From NCBI RefSeq assembly GCF_036417845.1, contig NC_090013.1, positions 1,269,487 to 1,333,486 on the forward strand: a stretch of DNA of 64,000 bases. The letters run 5' to 3'. The DNA is from Apteryx mantelli. Its lineage: Eukaryota; Chordata; Aves; Apterygiformes; Apterygidae. Below, piece by piece: positions 1 to 12,560 of this stretch (within the stretch, counting starts at the first letter, position 1; the number at the start of each line of letters is the position of its first letter). Both the position numbers and the translations under genes were made by a program. The notes beneath the pieces were generated by a model that did not search any database, was not told where the DNA came from, and saw only the letters and a list, made by a program, of their open reading frames with translations.

Positions 1-3000
1 GAATTTAAAATCTCTGAATCCCTGGTAGCTGGATACCTTCCTCCTCCTACCGCTGATTAAAGGGTTTGAGGCTAAATTGGCCTTGTTTGAAGACTCTCTT
101 CAGGCTGTAGAGCGCTAATCGGTCCTTGCAGGGCTGCAGTACTTATCTAGTTGATGACCAAAGTACGTCTCCTCGTTTGTACCCGCCGTTTTTAAGTGGT
201 TTCGTCTCTGCCACATCTGTTTTAAGTGCAAGTTTTGCTGGGGTCGTTTACAAGACTTCAGAGGCTCCGAATTACGCAGCTACCTAAAGGTAACGTGCTG
301 CACTTCAAAGCGTAGCAGCCAAAGGGAAACTCTGAGGTTTCAAGCTCCTGCCGCAGCTGTGCCGCGTTTTGTAGGGTAAAACCCCTTTGGTAAAGCCCGC
401 TTCTTAAGCGGGGACGCTTCGGGTCTTAACGGCGCAGAACGGACAGGCTTCCTAACGTGACTTAGCGGGGGGAAAACCCGCTTGCCGGCGCTCGGCGATG
501 CTTTGCTCCGATGCGGGTTTACCTGCAGAGCGTAGAAGAAATCATGCAGGACTGAAAGCGTGAGTAATAGCTGAAGCAAAGCGGGAGACACTTCGAAACC
601 GAGAAGCGCTATATTTTGTGAAAGACGTTTCTTATTTTAAGCAAAATTGTTAGCTTTGTATGTTGGGCTTGTGCTGTATGGAATATCGGATACCTTTATT
701 TGCCTCACGTGCCGTAGGTACCTGTTGCATCGTTTTATGACGGCCTCATAAGTTGCATTTATAACCCAAATGTTGATTTTTGGGCGATGGGAGAATGTGA
801 TAATTGCAGCTATAGTTGTAACCTCACCTTTGACTCCGGTTCGGTAATATCACCGAGGAAGCTCAGCTGGGTTCTCCACTTCGGTCGCTTCCAGAATCGG
901 ATGCAATTTCCTCCTTTTAACATCTCGGCTGTTCTTGGAAAAGTGAACCGGTTCGACAGGCTGTCACGGAGCAGGTGTTTGTCCCCGGTTCGCGTCCGGC
1001 TGTGTTGGAACAGCTGCACGGCTGATTATTATTATTATTATTTTATTTTTTCCTAGGTATTGTCTTGTTTTAAAACGGGAACGACCGTCTCGCGGAGGTA
1101 TTGTTAGGTGCTGCTTTTGAGCCCGCCGGAGCAAATTGCGGTGTTGACCCCGAATAAATACCAAGCCGGGCTGTGCGGTATTTACGAGCCGCCGCTGGAG
1201 CGTTACCTTGCCTGCGACAAGTTGTTGGCAGATGTCCAGGTATTCCGTGGGTCTCTACGCTCCGGTCCCGGAGAACAAAAACGTGACGCCTAGGCAGCAA
1301 CTCGATGCAAGTTGCCTTTACTTCAGTACGGTCTTCAGGCAGGCGCTGGTTTAATTTCCTTTAAATACTTAATGTTTATTACGTGTGCGTGTTTGTGACT
1401 TGATAAAGCTCTGCGAATGCAGAACATCTGAGATTAGTTCGGGCAGAGGGAAAAACTTGCACGGTATCCGAGACGCTGGTAACTCCCTGGTATTTATACA
1501 GTGCAAGGATGATTATTGCGTTATCTGCTCCCTCGATAGCATTCCCAGGTAAAACCTTATCCGCAGCTTCAGCGTAAAGCTGGATCGCCTGCGTCGCCCT
1601 CTGGAAACAACACGCGTTTGCCGCGGCCTCGCTTCAAGCCGGTGGCATCGCGCGAACCTGGGCGCTGCAATCGATCCCCCAAAATGTATTTTGGGGGCTC
1701 GTGCACAGCCGCGTAATGATGCCGTGCTCTGGCCTGGGCGGACTTGAATGCCGCTGCGGAAACGCGAAGCCCCGGATGAATCACGCGCTAAAAACGCCCG
1801 CTCGTTTTCACCGCCTGCAAAATGGAGCAAGATCGGCCCTCTCGCATGGCGGCGGCTACGGTTTTAGGCCCGAATCCTCCCTGCTCCCTTTCGTGTTGTT
1901 TTTCTGTTTGGTGCTGATGAGTTTTTTATAAAAGCAGCCTTATCTTTCCGTTCGCTTTTAAGGGAGCCGTGTGATCAGATGGTGCGTGCGTACGCCTGTA
2001 TCTTTATCGGGACGGCCGCCGTTTTGAGTGCAGAACGGCTCGGTCACGGGATAAAAAGGGAGCCTGGAGTGGCGTATCGAGCAAGAGCGTTTTTATTTCC
2101 CCCGAAATCGGCCCTCTTGGTCGGTTGGGATCCGCAACCGCTTAAGCGGCGACTCCGCGGACAAAACCCTCTCGTACGAAAGCATTCAGATTCCCTTCCT
2201 CCGTCGGATTCCATACGTGCCTTTCCGTTGCGGACTTGGGAAAAGGCCCTTGGATCCAGCTTCGGTTGCTCGCCGATTCCCGTTCGAGTGTCGGACCCGA
2301 GAAACTCGGGGCACCGAAGTCGAAGGAAACCGGGCTTTGAATATAAAGCACTGACACGGCTATTAAGGGAGAAAACCATTAGATGCCAGAGCCTGGGAAG
2401 CCTTAATTAGTAGATAAATTCTGGAGCGTCCGAAACGGTCGCCTCCGGAGCGAGAGGCGTTTTAGGCAGCCGAATTAATTCGCATTCGGAGTGCCGAGAC
2501 GCCCCAGTGACGTCGGTGCCGATGCTGAACCTCGGCGCGGACGTCGTATGGCGGCTAAACCCCCCTGTTGCAAACGGAAAATCGATGTGGAAGAGTTACG
2601 TACGTACGAGATGTTTTATCCTACACCGTGATCCTCTGGATAAACAGCGACTTAAATTCAGCCGGTTTGCGTATTCGGGCTCTTTTGGAGCATTTTGGTA
2701 TTTACTCGTACGAACGTTTGAACCGAACGCTTGCGTGTCCTTGGAATTTGTATTTGGACTGTTATCCGAATACCATCGAGGCGCGAGGTTAAAGGAAAAC
2801 ACGCGTCTAACTTTTTCGCCGCTCCTTTTCCTTCGAGGCTGCTTTAAGTGGCTTTTCCCCACCCGATTTGCCACTTTTCGATTTTTAAAGCGGGGAAACT
2901 GAGGCTCTGAGACCAGCTTACGCACAGCGCATCTCATTTTTCTTTAACTTCAGCAGCATATCCTTGCTGTAAAACAGCGCTTACGGATTAGCGATGCCTC

Positions 3001-6000
3001 GGGTTAGTAAAACCCGAACGCGGGGCGGGGAAAATACCGGGCCTCGTGACTGTTTTCACCCGCAGCGCCTTCTCGTGCGGGCGCTGGCCGAAGCCCGAGG
3101 AGCGCGGCCTTCGTTCAGCCGGCCGCCTTTAAGATAAGCCTCTCTAGACAAAATAAAACTTCCTCCGGCCAAATATCTGCGAAAGCGAAGGGAGCCGGGA
3201 GCCTCGGCTCCGAAGCTTCCTCTCTTGGAGCTCATATTAATCAGGCTGGTGCCTCCGTGGAGATTTGGATTTGGAGCTGCCTTTTTTTTTCCCCCTCCCG
3301 TCGTAGGGGAGTCCCAGCTCCGGCCGCCTCCAGCGTGCTGGTGACCGCTGCTCTCCGAACGTAGGTGACGTTGTTGAGATGTCAGCTGCGAACAGCCAAC
3401 GTCAGCAGGTTCCTGGTTGTTACTAGAGCCGCGAGCGCGTCGCCGGAGTATCGGAGAGGAACCTTGCGAGGGGCTGCAACGGTGAGGGGTGAATTTTAGC
3501 GTAAAAAGTCCTGTATAAATCGGTTGATCGTGGGGATTAAATGCATTAAACGCGTTCAGATTTTTCCCGTGTATTTAAGAGCGTCAAGGACGTCCTTAAC
3601 TTTTGACGAGCGATGTCCGTCTGTCTCCTCGCGGAGATTAGAGGACGTGGCGTGCCGTAGGTCGAGGAACTCTAACCCAGAAGTCCGAGGCGCTTCCGGG
3701 ATGGCTGCTCCCATCTCCGCTTAGCAAACGTGGGCACGTATTTCCCGAACGCCTGAAGAACCCGTAATTCAGTTGGCTTAAAGCTGTTGCGAAATCCCGG
3801 GCGAAGCCAAGCAGCGGGGGGGGGATACGGGGATGGAGAGGAAGCGCGATTGCCGAAAGCCGGTTTCCTTAGGAACTTCAACTCCGGAGAGCCCTGAAAT
3901 GCTATTTATGTAGATTTATCAGGGAGCGACTCTGCTTTCCTACGCGGGTTGCTATTGAATTCGTCAAAACGTGCTGCCATCTGGCGCGTTTTGGCAGGAA
4001 AACACGCTCAGTGCGGTTTAATAGACGAACGCCTCTTCCGAAGAGCACGCGAGTGACTCTTTCAGTGTGGGAGGTTTGCACGGTGGCCCGAATTCGGCTC
4101 TTGGGCCTCGGAAAGGTGGAATCCACCTTAAAAAGGGAGTTTGTGCGAAAACGGGTTTCCGATGGAACGGCGGCGAAATGAAAACGTCGACCTCCTTCCT
4201 TCGAAGCGCCTCTCCCGAAGGCGTTTCGATTTACCTCCCGTCGCTCTTCATCGCCTCCTTTGCTCTTTCCCGGTTCGTGAAGCTTTGCCTTTCCCGGTTT
4301 TCGGGAGGATCGGGTACTTTCTCCGCTTTTTTTTTCTCGGAGATTGCTTTTCAAGGGTTGCATTAAAAGTTAAAAATCACCGTTTTGTAGGAAAGCGCCT
4401 GTTAGATTCTAATTTTGCCTCGGTCGTTCCGGTTAAAGCAGAGTAAATGTATTTTTTAGCTGTTACCCGAGGTTTTTCAGTTCTCAGCTGCAGCAGTTAA
4501 AGTTTCGTCGTTCACGTGGATTAGTCTTCGCCAAGCTAAACCAGCAATATCTACTACTAAGGTCAGCTAAGGAGGGAAGCCCTTAAGCGTAGTTTTCCTG
4601 GCAGAAAAGCTCATCTGCGTAGCTTGCCTTTGGATGATAGATATAATTCCTTTATTTCTATTGCTTTATAAGCTGGTTATTCGACCCCTTTTTGTAACGT
4701 AACGTTCTCCTTCGTTTTTCCGTGTCGCACGAATCGTTCGCTAGCGCTGCGGCGTCTCTTCTTGGTCGTAGCCTTTCTTAAAACACTAATATTTTATGCT
4801 TTGCCTCTTTATTTAGCGACAACCCTCCAGCCCTATATGCTCGTTCGAGTGCAGACTCGTACGCGCGCGTTAATCACATCTGAGATGTTTTCCTTGGCGA
4901 TTGCCGGCCTGCGAACGGTACCTGCTCCTTCCTATTTTTTTTTTCCTGATGAAAAGATAGCAGAGGCTGATAACGGGCCTTTTAAATCAGATTTCTAGCT
5001 TGTTTTTTATAGGTGCAGAACCTTCCTAGGATCCCTGGCGTTCTCCCTCCGTTTGCTTCTACATGGGTGTTTTTCTTCCCCCGTGTCCGGAGTTGTTAAT
5101 CTGTCCCTGCCGGGGAACGTAACGTCCCTTCTGCGTGTTCAGCGGCTCTTAAAGGAAAGTGTTTTTAATCAAATGGCCTCTTCCTCTAAGCAGGCGGTTA
5201 CTGTAGTTTGGTCTTCGGGGACCAAAGAGATGGAAAAAAAAAGCTCTTCCTGCGTGTGTCGGAGGCAGTCGCTAACGTGAGTCAGCAGAACCGCTTTTGC
5301 AAAAAAACACCCCACTCTTCCGAGGTTAAATCCGTTCTCTACGTTATCGGTTGAGCGAAATGCGGTTGGCAACATCGTATTTGCAGCAGGTCTGTTAATG
5401 GAGACGCTCGTGGGAAACATCAGCGCCGACGGATTAGATTTTCTTTTCAGGTTCCTGCTCGATGGAGGAGCCCAAAGTGGCCGCAGTGGAGCGCGAGTGA
5501 CGGCGAGCGTAGCTAGAGACGCGTAACGCGGGCGCTAAAACGCCGATTAAAAGCCGGCGGTAATTGCCGGGTTGTGACGAGGCCTTGAGCAACCCGTCGC
5601 GCCTTTGAAGCCGGTCCCGCTCGGAGCGCGAGGTTCAACCGGAGACCTCCGGACGTCCCTTTCCACCTAAATTACTTATCGCTGGGGGGAAGGCGAGTCT
5701 GGCTTCCGTGTGACTCAGGTGCATCCAGGGCAGTTTTCCAGGATAAGCCTAAAATTAGCCGGAGCTGTTAAGCAGGTCGTTCCGTTAGCCGGGCGCTTGG
5801 TTTTGCGTGCGTTAGCGTGCGGCAAATTCCCTTCGAGGGAGGAAAAACAGGGCTGCGTCTCCCACGTGCTTCCCGGTAAAGTAAAATTAAGACTTTTCTC
5901 ATCGGGGAGAGATGAAGAAGCAGCGAGTTGGGCGAACTTGTGGGCTGCCGCTGTCCGCGGGAGAGACGATCGGAGATGAAACAACGTAACCGGCCCGCGG

Positions 6001-6356
6001 GTGTCTTTCCCGAGAGCCGCAAAGCGGCCTCGGTTCTTAAAGCCAGGCTTTAACGTCGAGAGGTCTGAAGCTGGGCAGAAAGCCCTCAAGAAGGGGCTTC
6101 GCCGAGAGGCGAAGGCTTTGAATGAAGATCCCGGTTGTTGGCTTGCAAGATGGAGGCTGGTGGGATTCCTTAACCCATCTGGATTGGCGCCGGATGTCTT
6201 TTGTCGCGGTGTCACTGATCCGACTCGCGCTACACGCTTTGTTTCTTTGAACGAAACCCGGAAAACTAAAGATGAACGCCTGAAAAGAGCGACTTAATCG
6301 GTCTTGGTGGCTTTTGGGGCGTAATTCTTACTAACGCGCCTTTTTCTTCCTTACAG

Positions 6357-6450
6357 GTATTTCTTTCGATAGTAGCTTCGAAAATGAAGGTCAGAGGGCT
6401 CAGCTGGTGAAGACGTACGGAACGCCTCAACGGGGCGACTCTGATTTAAG
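6357..6450 (+). other. Candidate alternative 5' untranslated exon of BRD4
   Basis: A 94-base segment has the signals of an internal exon. Upstream is a perfect branch-point consensus TACTAAC at 6329-6335, then a pyrimidine run ending TTCCTTACAG at 6356. Downstream is AAG followed by GTAACT at 6451. It has no long open frame that would join the BRD4 start, so it would be untranslated. It may equally be a chance combination; no transcript evidence is available here. Confidence 0.3.
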
Positions 6451-9400
6451 GTAACTATCGCAGCTGCTGCGTAGATAAGCACCTACTTATTTAAGGTCCG
6501 GGGTGGCGCGGCGCGGTTTCGCCCGCCTTTTGGGGCGCGCGGCCCTGTCTGTCGCCAGGAAGGGGGGCTTTTCTGGGGGAGCGACGGGGGAAAAACACGG
6601 ATACTGATGGCAGCAACGAAACAAGGCTGCTAAAATCGCAGCTGGGTATAAGCAGTGGTGTTTGCCCTCTTCTCGAGAGCTTTTCTAGGGCGAGTAAATC
6701 CCGCGCAGGCTGTAGCTAGATTTACCGATAGATGCGCGCAGGCGCGACCGAGTAGAGACTAGATTACCTGCACGCCACTCCTAAAACTTCCGCCCATCGC
6801 GGGGAATCGCTGCCCGACTCGGAGCAGGAGCCGCGCTGACGCTGGATCCGACTTCGCCATCCCGGTGCTTTATTAGGGGCCAAACTTCAACCCGTCTTGC
6901 CGAAGGGAGCTGGTTCTCCTGGGAAAATGAGCCCGCGGAAGAAGCGGTAGCGAACAGCCGAGGTGCTTCAGAAATGTGACTTTTGCGGCTGTTCAGAATT
7001 GCCTGAATCTTGGCCTATTTTTCTGATGTTTGAGTATCTTGACTGGAGTTTGCCTGAAACTAATCTGCTTCCTTCCATGTACGTACGCAGCTATATTTAC
7101 ACGTCTCTCATGCCTCCGGCAACGTGTTGAGCACGTCTGGACGGTCCGAGGGCTGCCATCGAGTCGGAAACGGCCGCTCCGAGGGTTTTGGTAGTCTGCC
7201 GCTTCCGTCTCGGATGTCCATCCGACGGTGCTGCGCTCGGCCGCCCTCTCTTGCGAGTTTGTGTTCTGATCCGGTGGAGCTCGGGGGAAAATAGGACTTT
7301 TTGGTGTCTTTGCATAGAGGACTCACTCTTCGGAAAAGGTTTTGGCTCTGGTAGCTTGCCGCAAAAACGTTTGGGTGTAAAATGCCCAAATATACGGGCG
7401 TCGTTCTTCCGTGACTTCGGCTCTAAAAGTGCTTAGTTGGCTTTGCGGCCCCTGAATGTTTTGGCAAAGCTGGAGCAGGCGGAATATATTTCCCAGAAGA
7501 CTTTTACGGTTACAGACGCAGCCCGAACGTTATTACGGTGCTTGGTTTTCTGAAATCGCTGGTAGAAAACTCCATGTTTTAAATACTTTCTAGGAAAAGC
7601 CTCTCCTTGGAGGTGTGTTTTTTTTTCCTTAGTAGACAGCAGGAGGCAAAAAGGGGGGGAAAAAAACCCTCTTCATCTCCGAGAAGGAGACGGATTAAAA
7701 CCCATCGACTTCTCCGAGTCGTATCGTCGCTAACGCTTCGATCCCGCGCGGTCTTCTCCATCCGTCTTGGTGTGCCGGGTGCTCTGGGCGTTGATGGGAT
7801 TGAGTTTAGGAAATGATCCGCGTGGAAAGGCCGAATCGGGTGCTGCTGTTTGGGGGGGGAAAAAACGTGAGGACTTTAACACACTGGATTTTTATCCCTT
7901 GAGTCTAGTTTTGCGTTTGATCCTGGGGCGAATAATTCAGCGTACGGGCTCTAGCACAATCGCTGCTCACAAATGTTTTTGGTTTCTGGGATCATTCATT
8001 TTCCGCAGAAATGGAGCCCGTCCAGAGAATTACCTTGGTAACTACGCGGGGGCGCGGAGCGGATCTGTTTTAGTTGTAAACTTCAAACACGGAACTGTGC
8101 CGAGCCAGGAGGAAAAAAAAGAGCCGATAAAATATTCGCTGACAATTTTCTGCGGCGTGGCTCGAAAACCGCCTTAAAACGGCGAGGCCGAACCGAACGG
8201 GAGCTGCTTTTTTTGGGGGGGGGGGGAGGGGGGAACGCCTCCGCTCGGCTCGAGCGGGAGTCTCCTACCGGAAAACGGCAATAACTGCCCGCGGCCTCCC
8301 GTCCTGCCTTGCCGAGAAGGATGGTGGCAGCAGTTGCAGAAAAAAGCCTTGAGGAGGAAGGTCTTGATTATGAACCGTTGCCCTAATTATCTAGTGTTTT
8401 TTCTCTCTTTTTTTAAAAAAAAAAGTCAAATAACAGCTAATGAGCTCGCTTTTCGGGACGCTTGCGTCCTGCTTGAATATCTGCAGTAAATCGATGTTTC
8501 CGTGGATCGGATATCCAATGCTTTTATAAAAACCTTCTCGGACCGTCTCTTGCTGCTTAATACGTTGCCCAGTGTAATTCCTCTAGCTCAAAAAAAGCTG
8601 ACGAGCTTTTCGGTCTTTCGGATGCGGCAAAAGCTTTCCGGCGTGGACGGTGTGAGCTCTCGGCGGCGAGGATTAAGGTTTCTAATAACGAATGTCTGCC
8701 CCGAGCTGGCCGTAAGAAAATGTCTTGCAGTCGCGTTTTTGGATGGGACGGTGAAGCCGTCGGGGAAGTTGGGCTGCAACGAGCCGAGTAAAGCTACGCC
8801 GTGGCGTAGGGGGTTGCAAATCACTTAAACAGCGTTTTCCGGGCAGCAGAGTGTTTCCAGCACCGGAAACTACACCTCCAGGTAGGCCTAAAGTAATATT
8901 AAGTGTAGACTTGAGAGCTCGGTAGCGTAGCGAGGGCTTTGCAGGACTAGTGCTTGCTCCCAGCTGCTAAATCTCGTGGGCGCCCGTGAGGTGACGTGAC
9001 CACGGCACCCGCAGTCGCTCCGCTCACCCCAGGGCGGTTCCGTAAGAGCCCGAAAAGGTGCCCACGTTGCTCCCGGGCCCGAGCCAGGACACGATGCGAA
9101 ACGTCCCGTTCCTTAACGAGGATCGCCGCTAAATATCCGCCCCGACCGGCGGTGGCTTTCCAGCTCCCCGCGTACGCCGCATCTGGGACGATCGCGAAAG
9201 CGTTCGCGACCTGCGACGGCTCGGCAGGGGATTGTAACGTCTTTCCGGATCTGACGTGGTAGTTGGAGATCTTTTCTTTTAAATATATCTATTTCGCACC
9301 GTGAAATCCCGGCGCTGGGTTCGTTAACCTCGTCTCAAGGCCGCCTCTGATATTGTGACTGCTCTTTTTGTAAGCAGATGCTCGGGCCCGATTCCTGGGG

Positions 9401-11205
9401 AAGGAGCAGCAACCTGGTTTGGCCGGAAGGAACGCGGAACGGGAGAGAAAAGCGGTCGAAGGCGAGAGCCGAGCTCGCCCGTTAACGGGCCTTTGAGCGG
9501 TGACACCTCTTCCCTCGCAGTAATAAGGGAGCTGCTGGGAATGGGATTTCATTCCCTACGTATATGCGGACGTCCGTCTGCGCCGGTCGCTCGGGGCTTC
9601 TCTTTTCAGGTGAATCGCCCCGGAAAAAGCCACTGTCTCGTCTTGCTAGACGCTGCCTCCTTTAAGAACGACTCGCGTGTTGTATAATTAGGGAGCTAAA
9701 GCCCAAACTGTTTAAATTTCCTCCGACAGCAGCCTCCGTGTGGGGAAAACACGATTTCTTTCCTGCTTTCATATCCCAGCGCGTGTTGTCATATCACCGG
9801 GGTTGCGTTAAAGTATTTCTGTGCTAACGTTGGAGTCAGCAACGCCGCCGGCTCCGCTCGCGAAACCCAGCCTGAAGCTTAGTCCAGCTCGTTTCCAGGT
9901 TCTCCGGCAGAAAGGGAGTCCGCTGCTTGATTTCCGTGAAAACGCTTGCCGCCGCGCCAAAGCCTCGACTGTCTTTTTGCTTCTGCGTCGCGCCGGCATG
10001 AATAAACAGTCTAAAGTAGCTGTGGTGTGACCTAAGTGAATGCGGTTAGACATCTGTCACCGTCCCCGGCTCACCTGTGAGCTTGTCCCGCTTCCAGCCT
10101 GCCTCCGGATGGGGTTTTCCCCTCCTGCCTTTCGTTCACCGGAGCAAGCGTTTGCCCTGGTGATGGCTCCGGGCTTGGAGAGAGGGAGCAAAAAACGCTG
10201 TTAAAAAACCACCTCTATTTGCCGACGCGAGTTGTGGATGCGCCGCTCACGTGGTCGGCACTAATCCGCCTTCGCTGGCTGAGTCACTGTGTTAACCCAC
10301 GTGAACATTACGGAACAAGGTCCGACTCTCCGCTTCCCCTTTTTTCCCCTTTTCTTCCCTCCCTTCTCGACTCCCGAATGAGATGAACGGGGGGGGCGGA
10401 AGCTCGTTTCCTCTTTAGTCCCCGTCTAATAAAACGAGTCTTTAAACGTTGCCCTTCTCTTCCGCTCTGGCCTCATGCGAGTCCTTTCTTGCGTCTCATA
10501 CGGCAGGATGGAAACAGGACTCGGAAAACATCTAGGCACGAGATCAAATCCTCGATGGAGGGGATAGAGCCACCGTTTTGGGAGCCATATCCTCTTTTCA
10601 CGCTCTTACGGGTGCTGTCAACCCTTAGCGCAATTCGCTTGCGGCAAAACGTTCCTGGAGCAAAGAGCCTCTTTCTTTTTATCTTTTCATCCCGTTTAAT
10701 AAAACCGAAATGGCTCCGCGTGGGCTGACGGCAGGAGGAAGCTGCAGCAGAAGAGCTCGGAGCCTCTTAAAACCCGTTGCTCCACTTTGGAGACTTGGTC
10801 TCGTTTCCTAATGGGCTTCTGCATCCATCCGCACTTGTCCCATAGCCGAGCTCGTTGCTTTGCTGCCTTGGCCGAGCCCTATCCAAGAGGGAGCTCGAGG
10901 ACGCCCGTTTCGACCCATAGCGGGTGGCCAAACGGGTCCTCGAGCGGGTGCTGAGCTGTATTTAGGGGAATAAAACCAGCGCTTATCAGCGTGGGAAACA
11001 GAAACAGCGCTTTTGGGGGGATTTGGGGGTGAAATTTTGGGTGGCAGCATTGATTTGCCGGAAGATGGTTTGGGCAGAGCGTGGCCCGGGCTCTGGGAGA
11101 ATACCGGGGTCGCGGTTTAATAACAGCGGGGGTGTCGCATGGCTGAACCACGTCAGAGAGCGCTCAGCGGAAATGTGAAACGGGCCAAAACAACGTCGGT
11201 TAGGT

Positions 11206-11304
11206 CGTAAAGTTTAGGAATATGGAAATTAAGCGGCGTAAAGTTTAGGAATATGGAAATTAAGAAGCATCGTAAAGTTTAGGGATATGGAAATGAAGAA
11301 GCGT
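11206..11304 (+). repeat. Three-copy 31-34 bp direct repeat
   Basis: Three adjacent copies begin with CGTAAAGTTTAGG at 11206, 11237 and 11271 and continue with ATATGGAAAT and an AAG-containing tail. Copies one and two are nearly identical; the third differs at a few bases. It lies in BRD4 intron 1 with no gene nearby. Confidence 0.85.
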
Positions 11305-11949
11305 CGGCTTTACATTTAGCTGTTAAAGCTCTCCCTTCTCTTTTTTATATATAAGTTGTCGGGTGGTGGATGGTCTCCTCCTGCCCCGGCAGGATCGAAA
11401 TTAGGGGAATGCTGGCTGCCGTCGATCTGCCAGTTCAGCCTTCGTGGTAGCGTTTGTGCATGATATCTCCTGCGTCCTTATCTCCCGTTGGCTCGTGTGC
11501 CGTTGCACGTGTCCGCGCCTCTCGTTTTCCCGTCGCGAAACGGATCCTGCGCTTCCTCCTTGGGTGCCCGGCGTGCGTGGCAGCAATTGCGCCGTCTGCG
11601 AGGTCCAGGAAGGTCTTCTCCAGGTTTTCCCCCGCTGTTGGACGCCGATGTCTCCGATGAGGTGAAACCTTCCTGAGTTTCCTCTTCCGCCGCGGTCTCG
11701 TGCCCTCAGTGCCGCTCCCGGATCTGCCCTTCCCTTCGTGGCCTGACCCAGCTTCGGTCTGAAACATCTGCCCTCTTCAGCAGGTCCCAAATAACCGGCG
11801 GGCGCGAATGAAAAGCGGCGTCTGCTGATAGTTTCCTTGCTTATACCGGCCTCAGCGAGGTCCCGCGGTTCCCTTCCAACTTGCAGATGTTTCTGCTGAA
11901 CGCGCTCGAGATCCCTCCTTCCTCGCTGCACTCGGTCGCTCTTAAACAT

Positions 11950-12560
11950 CTCAGCTTCTTCTGTCCTGCTGACGCCCACCCTCAGGCTTCCTCATTGCTG
12001 CTCTGGTGGGTTGGGTTTTCGGCAGCGCTTCCAGGGCTTCGTTTTTCTCTCCGAACAGCCCGTGTTTCTCCCGGTGCTTCTCTTCTTTCGGCCTTCGCTG
12101 CTGCCTCTCTCCGAGCGAAGCTGTTGAATTCGTTCTTTTGCGGATCCTCAGGTTCCCGTGGCCGGTCCCCGTCTTCGATGTCCTCCAGAACTGACCTCGT
12201 CCTCCCGACCCGTGGCCGTTTTCCCCTTCGTCGCGTTGAGAACGTAAAATTTCCAGAGTTTCTCTGCTTTTTTTTGCCCAGTAACCGTCTTTCCCCGGTC
12301 CTCTTTCCCCACCCCGGTTCGGCCTCCCTCTAGACGGCAACGCTCTTCCGAAGGCGATGCTCTTCCGAAGGCGTTCGATTCCTCCCTCCGCCTGGCCTGG
12401 CACTACCCTCTGCCGGCTCCTGTGCTGCATTGCAGCCCCGTCCCTTCCCGGATCGAGAGCTGCCATGGCCGACTCCGGAGGACGTGGGCCCCGGTGCAGC
12501 TTGGCGGCTCTTCCCTGGGGTGGGGAAAAAGCTGGAATATTTGCGTAACGGGAGCACACA
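11950..12560 (-). mobile_element. Probable degenerate LINE (L1-type ORF1) trace
   Basis: On the minus strand an open stretch of about 200 codons is rich in Arg, Glu, Lys and Gln. Within it LEDIED (12171-12188) is followed, after 16 bases and in another frame, by NLRIR (12140-12154). L1 ORF1 proteins carry the conserved series LEDxE(D/N)RxRRNNxRI at the end of their coiled coil, with the same five-residue spacing, so a single base insertion would explain the frame change. Nothing else diagnostic (reverse transcriptase, endonuclease, tail) was seen, so the identification rests on this short signature. Confidence 0.3.
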
